Made by a program: the position numbers and the translations under genes. The notes below the pieces were generated by a model, which had not been told where the DNA came from, did no database searches, and saw only the letters and a program-made list of their open reading frames with translations. From Gammaproteobacteria bacterium (GTDB lineage Bacteria > Pseudomonadota > Gammaproteobacteria > Coxiellales > Coxiellaceae), in NCBI GenBank assembly GCA_021774015.1, contig JAJFJO010000155.1, positions 1 to 5,243 on the forward strand: 5,243 bases of DNA, given 5' to 3'. Within the stretch, counting starts at the first letter, position 1; every line of letters starts with the position of its first letter. This document shows positions 1 to 4,932 of this stretch, piece by piece.

Positions 1-615
1 GATGACCACGAGATGGTCCGGCAGGCCCTCGCGCGCATTCTCGAAGAGAGTGGAAAGGTCAGCATCGTCGCTCATGCGAAGAACGACGCCGAGGTGATGG
101 ACGCCGCCTGCGATTCCCAGCCTCAAGTGATCGTGCTCGACTACTCGATGCCCCACCAAGACGCCCCCCAAGTGATCGAGCGGCTCCTGCGGCAGCATCC
201 CGACCTCAAAATCCTCGTCCTGACGGTCCACGAAAACATCCACTACGCCGTTCGAGTCCTGGAAGCCGGAGCCCACGGCTACCTCATCAAGTCGGCCGCC
301 GTCGACGAATTGGTTGAGGCCATCGATGCGGTGCACGGCGGGCGAATCTACATCTCGTCTGAAGTATCCCAGGAAGTGCTCCAGCACCTGCGCCGGCCCA
401 AGCGCAGCCGCGTGGGTTTGGAATCCCTCTCCCAACGCGAGTTCGATTTTCTGCGGGCCCTGGGCGCCGGAAAGACCCTTCAGCAATGCGCCAAGCAAAT
501 GAAGATCAGCACCAGCACCGCCTCGACCTACCGTGCCCGAATTATGGAAAAGCTCAATCTTGGAAGCACGGCCGAGCTGATCCGCTTCGCGCTGGAACAC
601 GATATCAGTGGTTGA
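1..615 (+). CDS. Response regulator, NarL/FixJ (LuxR-type HTH) family, 5' partial
   Basis: This is a DNA-binding response regulator of a two-component system; it would be phosphorylated by an unseen histidine kinase and then act on promoters. The frame is open from base 1 and reads D-D-H-E-M-V-R-Q-A, so the ATG at 13 is internal. D-D is the acidic pair of the receiver, normally about residue 8-10, so only a few residues are missing. In visible numbering the receiver spans about 1-120, with phosphoacceptor D47 (VIVLDYSMP), the switch threonine T75 (LVLTVHE) and the conserved lysine K97 (YLIKSA). A LuxR-type helix-turn-helix follows at about 141-204, opening with L-S-x-R-E and containing the recognition-helix pattern S-T-A-S-T-Y-R-A-R-I-M-E-K-L. 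Full length would be close to the usual 205-220 residues. No kinase is visible and the target genes cannot be inferred. Family assignment is very secure. Confidence 0.97.
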   Translation, partial: DDHEMVRQALARILEESGKVSIVAHAKNDAEVMDAACDSQPQVIVLDYSMPHQDAPQVIERLLRQHPDLKILVLTVHENIHYAVRVLEAGAHGYLIKSAAVDELVEAIDAVHGGRIYISSEVSQEVLQHLRRPKRSRVGLESLSQREFDFLRALGAGKTLQQCAKQMKISTSTASTYRARIMEKLNLGSTAELIRFALEHDISG

Positions 616-644
616 GTGCTCCGGCACGTGTCGCTGGCACGACT

Positions 645-668
645 GCCTCGCTTACGCTTCAGGCTACG
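645..668. repeat. Possible dispersed intergenic motif, single copy here
   Basis: This 24-base stretch follows the response regulator stop by 29 bases. It contains CGCTTACGCTT, an internal direct repeat of CGCTT, flanked by GCCT and AGGC, which are complementary. Its complement begins GTAGCCTGAAGCG. It resembles short motifs of the type 'AGCC(C/T)GAAGCGTAAGCGAGG' that I recall from planctomycete intergenic regions. That resemblance is from memory, and only one copy occurs in this window, so repeat status is an inference. Confidence 0.35.
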
Positions 669-733
669 AATCGCCTGGCTTCCGGGCTCCGCACCACCGC
701 TTTCGATGTCGGAATCGAGCTACAGGAAGTTTG

Positions 734-772
734 GTGCTGCGCCGACAGACAACCCGCCTGTTGGCGCAGCAC
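734..772. other. Long stem-loop between response regulator and DoxX/ankyrin gene
   Basis: Bases 734-748 pair with 758-772, giving a 15-bp stem. As plus-strand RNA it has a single G-U wobble (744 with 762) and is otherwise perfect. The loop is the nine bases at 749-757. The ten outermost pairs are GTGCTGCGCC with GGCGCAGCAC. Neither side has a T tract, so it is not a classical intrinsic terminator. It could be a Rho-linked transcript end for the response regulator, an mRNA 3'-end stabiliser, or a leader structure for the gene starting at 830. The structure is seen directly; the role is unknown. Confidence 0.6.
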
Positions 773-829
773 AATGAACTCGTCAGCCGTCGTGTATTCG
801 TCCCAACGGCGAACCTGCGAAAGAAAACG

Positions 830-2590
830 ATGCCCGATTCCCCAACCGCCGACCACCCCAACCCCCACCTCTTGCGATTGTCGCTCGGGTTCGTCTACTT
901 TTACTTCGGCCTGCTCAAGTTCTTTCCGGACCTCAGCCCCGCTGAACTGCTCGCCGGCCAGACCGTGATGCGGCTCTCGCTCGGCCACCTCGACGCTCAG
1001 TCGGCCCTGGCGTGGCTGGGAGGGCTCGAATGCCTCATCGGGCTCGGGCTACTTTTGAACGTGCTGCCGCGCGGGGTCTTCGTGCTCTTCCTCCTGCACA
1101 TGGCCGGGACGTTCCTTCCCCTGCTGCTCTTCCCGGAATTCGCGTTCAAGATCGCCCCACTGGCACCGACCCTGGAAGGGCAATACATCCTGAAAAACCT
1201 GGTCTTCGTTGCCGCCGGTTGGACCGTTCTGCTCTCGCCCCTGTTGCTCCCCGGCATCCTGATCCGCTGGCGACGCAAACGCCGCGGCCGGTGTCGCAAG
1301 TGCGCATACGACTTGAGCGATCTGGACACAGCAGTCTGCCCCGAGTGCGGCTGGGAACGCACAAAACGCCCGCCCTCGCTCGGACACTTCCCCTTGGCTC
1401 TGCACATACTCGTGCTCCTGCTCTTGCTCATTGCCGTCATCGGCTTCGGCATCAACCGCACGCTCGCGTTCCACCGACCGCCTGCCATCCACGTCGCCGC
1501 AGCCCAGGCCGATCTCAAGAAGCTCCAAGCCGAACTCGACCGAGGTGTCGACCCCAACCTCATGCTCCCCCGAGACACCGAGCTCTACGGCTACCGAATG
1601 TATGACTCCACGCCCCTGATGTGGGCAGCGTCCCGCGGCCACACCGATGCATGCGTCATGCTCATCCAAGCCGGCGCAAACCCGGTCTTCAAGTCACGGT
1701 CTGGTGTGAGAAGCCCGATTTCGCTCGCCATGGAGGAAGGGCACGCCGAGACCGCGAAGGTCTTACGCGACGCTGTACCCAAGGGCGCCTCGGGAACCAT
1801 GAGCATGCTCGCCACTGCTATGAACTCTCCAGTTGAGGAACTGATTCGCATGCTCGCGCGGCATAGCTGGCCCACCGAGAACCTCAAACAAGCCCTGTAC
1901 ATGGCCTGCGATCGCGGCAGATATGAGCACGCGCTCGTGCTCATCCAAGGGGGCGTCAAGCCCAATGAGCAGCATGCACTCGCAGCCGTGCAATCCGGCT
2001 CTATCCAAACTGTCCGACTTCTCACAGAGCACGGCCTAGACGTCACCCAATCCACCGAGAGCCTGCTCTGGCACGCGTGCGATTCCGAGGACCTCGATAT
2101 GGCCCGCGCCCTCATCGAGCTTGGCGCAAACCCCAAGCAAGTACTCGGCGGCAACAACAACCTCTTCGCCGGCTGGACCCCACTCCGGCGGAGCGTTATC
2201 AAATGCAACATCGAACTACTCAACCTGCTGGTAAACGCAGGTGCCGACCCCAAGGGCATAGATACCGACGGCAGCACGCTGCTCTACCTCGCTGTCTCAA
2301 ACCAATGCGAACCCACCATGATCCAGGAGCTTCTCGGGCTGGGCATCAACGTCGATATCAAAGCGTTTTCTGATCTCACTCCCCTCATGCTCGCTAGCGC
2401 AACTGAAAACGTCGACGCCGTCCGTCTCCTCCTCGAGGCGGGTGCCGATCCAATCATGCGAGATAGCTTTGGAAAATCCTCAGTCGACTTCGCGATGGGT
2501 GGGGTGCAGCATTCCCGCGGCCAGATGAGCCGGCCCTCCCCGAGAATCGTCGAGCTCCTGCAAGCCGCAATCGCGGATCCTGGCGGGTAG
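830..2590 (+). CDS. DoxX-like membrane domain / zinc ribbon / ankyrin-repeat fusion protein
   Basis: This encodes a predicted 586-residue inner-membrane protein of unknown function. Residues about 12-140 resemble the DoxX family of four-helix membrane proteins: RLSLGFVYFYFGLLKFFP, then SPAE, an E-x-x-I-G-L-G-L-L helix, and TLEGQYILKNLVFVAAG. A basic stretch (146-154) leads into a zinc ribbon with C155, C158, C170 and C173 (CX2C-X11-CX2C). A fifth hydrophobic helix lies at about 187-207. The rest, about 220-582, is an array of roughly nine or ten ankyrin repeats, for example TPLMWAASRGHTDACVMLI and AVRLLLEAGADP; those at about 315-350 are degenerate. The basic residues after helix 4 suggest a cytoplasmic zinc ribbon, which would put the ankyrins on the outer side of the membrane. 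The frame stays open back to a GTG at 608. I chose the ATG at 830 because homology starts about 12 residues later and the extra 74 residues look non-coding. The upstream AAAGAAAA is a weak ribosome site. DoxX proteins are usually about 130-170 residues, so this is a large extension. Confidence 0.92.
   Translation: MPDSPTADHPNPHLLRLSLGFVYFYFGLLKFFPDLSPAELLAGQTVMRLSLGHLDAQSALAWLGGLECLIGLGLLLNVLPRGVFVLFLLHMAGTFLPLLLFPEFAFKIAPLAPTLEGQYILKNLVFVAAGWTVLLSPLLLPGILIRWRRKRRGRCRKCAYDLSDLDTAVCPECGWERTKRPPSLGHFPLALHILVLLLLLIAVIGFGINRTLAFHRPPAIHVAAAQADLKKLQAELDRGVDPNLMLPRDTELYGYRMYDSTPLMWAASRGHTDACVMLIQAGANPVFKSRSGVRSPISLAMEEGHAETAKVLRDAVPKGASGTMSMLATAMNSPVEELIRMLARHSWPTENLKQALYMACDRGRYEHALVLIQGGVKPNEQHALAAVQSGSIQTVRLLTEHGLDVTQSTESLLWHACDSEDLDMARALIELGANPKQVLGGNNNLFAGWTPLRRSVIKCNIELLNLLVNAGADPKGIDTDGSTLLYLAVSNQCEPTMIQELLGLGINVDIKAFSDLTPLMLASATENVDAVRLLLEAGADPIMRDSFGKSSVDFAMGGVQHSRGQMSRPSPRIVELLQAAIADPGG
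1292..1348 (+). other. Zinc-ribbon segment inside the DoxX/ankyrin protein
   Basis: Codons 155-173 encode four cysteines in a CX2C-X11-CX2C pattern, with A-Y-D-L after the first pair and C-P-E-C-G at the second. This fits a small rubredoxin-like knuckle pair binding one zinc. It sits between membrane helices 4 and 5, directly after a very basic segment. A related ribbon occurs in the gene at 3197. Metal binding is inferred from cysteine spacing. Confidence 0.8.
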
Positions 2591-2602
2591 CCGGGCTGGC
2601 AA

Positions 2603-2654
2603 GAGCATAAACTGCTCCCCCAAATACGGAGAATCGGTGAACCAGGTCGGTTCA
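2603..2654. other. Two short hairpins between the ankyrin gene and the lipoprotein gene
   Basis: GAGCA at 2603-2607 pairs with TGCTC at 2613-2617 over a five-base loop. TGAACC at 2638-2643 pairs with GGTTCA at 2649-2654, also over five bases. Both stems are short (5 and 6 bp) and neither is followed by a T tract. They may be minor mRNA structures or chance. The 80-bp spacer shows no convincing promoter. Confidence 0.25.
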
Positions 2655-2670
2655 ACATTCCTTAACCAGT

Positions 2671-3081
2671 ATGAAGACCCTCAAGCCCAAGGCCGCAATG
2701 CGGCTCATCGCTCTCACGCTCCCACTGCTTGCCCTCGGCTGCACAATCTCCTCGCGCAAGCCCGAAAGGCACCTCGTCGAGATCCACAACGACGCCGCCC
2801 GTCCTGTGGTGCTCGAACACAAACTCGATCCCGAATGGAGCCAGTGCGATGTCTATGAGCTCTACCACGAGATTGCCCCCGGCGAGTTCAAACGCGTCCA
2901 CGGCACGGGCATGACCGGCTTCGTGTACCGCTCGGTCGAAGAATCCGGACATTGGTCCAAGCCCACCGCCCCGATCAACCTCGTGACCGGACGATGGAGA
3001 ATGACCGTCTACGACACAGACAATGGACTGAACGTCTCACTCAACCAGATCCAGGACTCCGATCCATCAACACGCCCATGA
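2671..3081 (+). CDS. Small putative lipoprotein, unknown function
   Basis: The predicted product has 136 residues. It opens with a lysine-rich segment (MKTLKPK), then a hydrophobic stretch at about 10-23, and then a cysteine at 24 in the context LLALGC. This looks like a type II (lipoprotein) signal peptide. The -3 residue is alanine rather than the preferred leucine, so the lipobox is slightly off consensus. The mature part is about 112 residues, rich in predicted beta strands and aromatic residues, and I recognise no family. A second ATG at 2698 gives MRLIALTLPLLALGC, which is also a workable signal peptide; neither ATG has a clear Shine-Dalgarno. The gene follows the ankyrin gene by 80 bp on the same strand and could be co-transcribed with it. 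Coding status is supported by the signal peptide and the length of the frame; function is unknown. Confidence 0.75.
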   Translation: MKTLKPKAAMRLIALTLPLLALGCTISSRKPERHLVEIHNDAARPVVLEHKLDPEWSQCDVYELYHEIAPGEFKRVHGTGMTGFVYRSVEESGHWSKPTAPINLVTGRWRMTVYDTDNGLNVSLNQIQDSDPSTRP

Positions 3082-3133
3082 TCCGAATGTCTCTCCCGTA
3101 GTGACTGGCGATGAGAAAACACCACCTTCCCCC

Positions 3134-3163
3134 GGCCCTCTGACCATACCAAGTCGGAGGCCC
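3134..3163. other. Stem-loop between lipoprotein and zinc-ribbon genes
   Basis: CCTCTGAC at 3137-3144 pairs with GTCGGAGG at 3153-3160, eight pairs with one G-U on the plus-strand transcript, over an eight-base loop. After a C-C mismatch (3136/3161), two more G-C pairs extend the stem. There is no T tract on either side. It could mark the transcript end of the lipoprotein gene by a Rho-dependent route or be a leader structure for the next gene. The role is not determined. Confidence 0.4.
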
Positions 3164-3196
3164 CTCGGTGATCCACTGGTTTGGTAATCTACGCGG

Positions 3197-3523
3197 ATGA
3201 GTCCCCTTGGGTACGTCATCCTCCTCGGCCTAGCCTTCCTCGCACTACTCGCACTCATCCAACTCGTCCTCTTTCGCCTCTGGCGCCGAGACAACTACAA
3301 CGGCACCACGAACTGCGCCCGATGCAATCTCGACCTCTCATCGCAAGAAAACACTGGACAATGTCCAGAGTGCCAGAAGCCCTACACGCTCCCCATTCAG
3401 CCGCCAAGCTATTTCCGATTCGTCGAGCTGCTGCTCAGAGGCCACGCTTGGTGGCCCGACATCGATCCCAGCCGACGACCCCACTTTGAACAGACCAAGC
3501 AGAAAAAAGCCCCGCGAAAGTAA
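3197..3523 (+). CDS. Single-pass membrane protein with cytoplasmic zinc ribbon
   Basis: The product has 108 residues and no family name that I can give. Residues about 5-27 form one strong hydrophobic helix (VILLGLAFLALLALIQLVLF), followed by the basic stop-transfer RLWRR. The positive-inside rule puts the C-terminal part in the cytoplasm. A zinc ribbon follows with C40, C43, C56 and C59 (CX2C-X12-CX2C), containing L-D-L and C-P-E-C. The tail from about 68 is aromatic and then basic, ending KQKKAPRK. The four-cysteine spacing argues that the frame is real. The ATG has no Shine-Dalgarno; TAATCT at 3185-3190 lies where a -10 box would sit if the mRNA were leaderless, but no -35 is evident. The last codons and the stop overlap the terminator of the convergent RTX gene. 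The ribbon resembles that in the gene at 830. Confidence 0.85.
   Translation: MSPLGYVILLGLAFLALLALIQLVLFRLWRRDNYNGTTNCARCNLDLSSQENTGQCPECQKPYTLPIQPPSYFRFVELLLRGHAWWPDIDPSRRPHFEQTKQKKAPRK
3314..3373 (+). other. Zinc-ribbon segment of the 108-residue membrane protein
   Basis: Codons 40-59 carry C40-X2-C43 and C56-X2-C59 separated by 12 residues, with N-L-D-L after the first pair and P-E between the second pair. One zinc ion is the expected ligand. It differs from the ribbon at 1292-1348 by one extra spacer residue, and both have a D-L pair three to four positions after the second cysteine. Zinc binding is inferred. Confidence 0.8.
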
Positions 3524-3532
3524 TCGCGAGGC
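3503..3532 (-). terminator. Intrinsic terminator of the LEPR-XLL/RTX gene
   Basis: Read on the minus strand, GCCTCGCG (3532-3525) pairs with CGCGGGGC (3516-3509) over the loop ATTACTTT, and TTTTTT (3508-3503) follows at once. The eight-pair stem has one U-G wobble and is otherwise perfect. It begins 55 bases after the RTX stop codon. On the plus strand the wobble becomes an A-C mismatch and the six-T tract is lost, so the signal favours the minus strand. It overlaps the last codons and the stop of the convergent gene at 3197-3523. Confidence 0.87.
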
Positions 3533-3587
3533 CCTCTCTCACCCTATTCCGGTCTGGAGCCAATCAAACTCCTTGAAGGATGACGTC

Positions 3588-4703
3588 TTACACATCAACC
3601 GGATCCTCCCCCGCCCGATCCTCATCCCCGAAGTCTCTCCACTCCAAAGGATCGCCCCGGAACAGATCCGAGTCCTCCCCGCCGAAGAGCCGATCGAAGT
3701 CCAATCCGCCAAACAGGTCGTCCTCGCCCATGTTGCCGATGAGCAGGTCGACGCCCGCCCCGCCTCGAAGCAAGTCATCGCCGATCCAGCCATGCACAAA
3801 GTCATCGCCGGCCCCGCCGAAGATCTTGTCATCGCCCAGCGCGCCAAGCAAGCGGTCGTCGCCGTCGCCGCCGCGCATCTCGTCGTTGCCGCTTGCGCCG
3901 ATGAACTCATCATCCCCGGCCCCGCCCATCATGAAATCGTCGCCCTTCCAACCCTTGAGCAGGTCATTGCCATTACCGCCCCAGAGCGAGTCATTGCCGA
4001 GGGCGCCAAACAGCTCATCATCGCCAGCGCCGCCGCGCAACAGGTCGTCGTCGGTCGAACCCTTCAGCACATCGTTGCCACCCTCACCAAACAGACTGTC
4101 GTCACCGCTCCATCCGTTCAAGTCATCGTCGCCGTCGCCGCCGAAGATGCGGTCGTGGTCCTTGCCCCCGAAGATGAAGTCGTCGCCATCTCCACCCGTG
4201 AGCGTGTCGTCCATGTTCCCGCCGCGGATCCGGTCATCGCCAGCGCCGCCATTGATCACATCCATGCCCTTGTGGCCCTCGAGATTATCATCCCCCGCGC
4301 CGCCATCGATCTGGTCGTTGCCCTGGCCGCCTATGAGATGATCATGCGTGTCGCCGCCGAGCAAGGTGTCCTCGCCGCTGCCGCCGTGCACTCGCACATG
4401 CATGACCTCACCGTCGGAATCCAGAATCAGCCCTTCAATCTGCAGGAAGTCATCGCCCCCGCGCAGATTGCCTTCGATCCGGTCCACGCCCTCAAGCACG
4501 GTCCCGTCCCCAATGCCATCGATGCCAAAGACCACAATCTCACCGATCTCATCCCCGGCCATGATGATGATCGCGTCGTCTCGGCTGGAACCTTCGAACG
4601 CAAAGGCCCCATCGCCTCCGACCGATCCGCTGAGCAACTTCCTAGCCTCGAGGTTTTCAAACTTGGCGCTCTCGAACTTGGCGCGCAGATTTTTCCTGGA
4701 CAT
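3588..4703 (-). CDS. LEPR-XLL protein with 27 RTX (hemolysin-type Ca-binding) nonapeptide repeats
   Basis: This 371-residue acidic protein is predicted to be exported and to bind calcium. Residues about 15-26 (FENLEARKLLSG) match the LEPR-XLL type motif found near the N-terminus of planctomycete surface proteins, here with LEAR in place of LEPR. No ordinary signal peptide is visible. Residues 30-106 are a beta-rich segment with G-G-D-D-F-L-Q-I. Residues 107-349 are 27 consecutive nine-residue units of the G-G-x-G-x-D-x-L/I-x type without interruption, which should fold as a parallel beta-roll filled by Ca2+. A 22-residue acidic tail ends the protein; no protease, lipase, adhesin or dockerin domain is present. 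The frame extends upstream to 4784, but I chose the ATG at 4703 because GAGGAG lies eight bases before it and the LEPR-XLL motif then falls at the usual N-terminal distance. The gene has its own terminator. A structural or cell-surface role is likely; toxin activity is not supported. Confidence 0.96.
   Translation of the reverse strand: MSRKNLRAKFESAKFENLEARKLLSGSVGGDGAFAFEGSSRDDAIIIMAGDEIGEIVVFGIDGIGDGTVLEGVDRIEGNLRGGDDFLQIEGLILDSDGEVMHVRVHGGSGEDTLLGGDTHDHLIGGQGNDQIDGGAGDDNLEGHKGMDVINGGAGDDRIRGGNMDDTLTGGDGDDFIFGGKDHDRIFGGDGDDDLNGWSGDDSLFGEGGNDVLKGSTDDDLLRGGAGDDELFGALGNDSLWGGNGNDLLKGWKGDDFMMGGAGDDEFIGASGNDEMRGGDGDDRLLGALGDDKIFGGAGDDFVHGWIGDDLLRGGAGVDLLIGNMGEDDLFGGLDFDRLFGGEDSDLFRGDPLEWRDFGDEDRAGEDPVDV
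3657..4385 (-). repeat. Array of 27 tandem 27-bp units coding RTX nonapeptides
   Basis: The region encodes 27 back-to-back nonapeptides. Most even-numbered units begin GG. The odd-numbered units from 11 on mostly begin GW, GA, GE, GS or GN, giving an 18-residue alternation equal to one beta-roll turn. Units 5, 11, 17 and 23 read GHKGMD, GWSGDD, GWKGDD and GWIGDD, spaced exactly six units (54 residues, 162 bp) apart. The DNA units have diverged, so this is an old expansion rather than a fresh tandem duplication. Confidence 0.93.
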
Positions 4704-4711
4704 TTCCCACT

Positions 4712-4717
4712 CTCCTC
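4712..4717 (-). promoter_or_regulatory. Shine-Dalgarno of the LEPR-XLL/RTX gene
   Basis: GAGGAG on the minus strand, eight bases before the ATG at 4703. It is the clearest ribosome site in the window and decides the start against the longer frame that begins at 4784. Confidence 0.85.
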
Positions 4718-4868
4718 TTTGGTTCTCCCAACTCTCAACGCAATCCTGCCACCATTTGCAGCCCCTAGCAACCGAACAACCCAACTAAGTGGATCCTCCC
4801 GCTCGCACATGCCCGCGTGATCAGGTCAAATTGCCCACACTCTCAAAGCGCACGCGACGCGCGCACAA

Positions 4869-4900
4869 AGCAACCCCCTTGCAAACGCAAGGGGGCTGCT
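4869..4900 (-). terminator. Strong hairpin, probable terminator of the partial acidic gene
   Basis: CCCCCTTGC (4874-4882) and GCAAGGGGG (4887-4895) form a perfect nine-pair stem over a four-base loop. AGCA (4869-4872) and TGCT (4897-4900) add four more pairs. The one odd position, 4873/4896, is A-C on the plus strand but G-U on the minus strand, so the minus-strand RNA has an unbroken 14-pair stem. It lies 32 bases past the stop at 4933. The minus-strand tail TTGTGCGC is only weakly U-rich, so termination may be partial or need help. Confidence 0.68.
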
Positions 4901-4932
4901 GATCAAGTCTCCATCAGGCGAGCGATTCGGAC

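Larger units (their letters stand above)
4704..4932. other. Intergenic region upstream of the RTX gene
   Basis: This 229-bp gap holds the 5' leader of the RTX gene and the 3' flank of the partial gene at 4933. A minus-strand TTGACC at 4829-4824 resembles a -35 box, but no good -10 box lies 16-18 bases downstream, so I do not call a promoter. GCGCAC is directly repeated at 4848-4853 and 4861-4866, of unknown meaning. The hairpin at 4869-4900 is listed separately. Confidence 0.5.

Noticed and set aside
608..829. N-terminal extension of the DoxX/ankyrin protein from a GTG at 608
   Set aside because: The extra 74 residues have no membrane or domain character, contain the long hairpin and the possible repeat, and overlap the response regulator stop. 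DoxX similarity begins just after the ATG at 830.
997..1669. Several minus-strand and frame-shifted frames over the DoxX/ankyrin gene
   Set aside because: They overlap clear domain-coding sequence and their proteins are Arg/Ser/Pro-rich shadows typical of GC-rich DNA.
3580..4341. Second plus-strand frame rich in Ser and Pro opposite the RTX gene
   Set aside because: It is another antisense shadow of the Gly/Asp codons; low-complexity S-S-P-A-P-P runs come directly from complementing GGCGGGGCCGGCGATGA-like repeats.
3657..4385. CRISPR-like regular repeat array
   Set aside because: The 27-bp period has no conserved repeat with unique spacers; it translates throughout as RTX nonapeptides.
3588..4703. 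RTX toxin or hemolysin
   Set aside because: There is no pore-forming, protease or lipase domain, and no type I secretion genes are in view. RTX repeats alone do not show toxin activity.
4704..4784. Longer RTX start at 4784
   Set aside because: The 27 extra residues have no signal peptide, the strong GAGGAG site would lie inside the gene, and the LEPR-XLL motif would be too far from the N-terminus.
3486..4820. Long plus-strand frame of 444 codons opposite the RTX gene
   Set aside because: Its repetitive protein is a mirror of the RTX repeats in the antisense frame. The minus frame has a Shine-Dalgarno, a LEPR-XLL motif, perfect nonapeptides and a terminator.
4818..4829. TTGACC -35 box for an RTX promoter on the minus strand
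   Set aside because: No acceptable -10 hexamer occurs 16-18 bases downstream, so a single hexamer is not enough to call a promoter.
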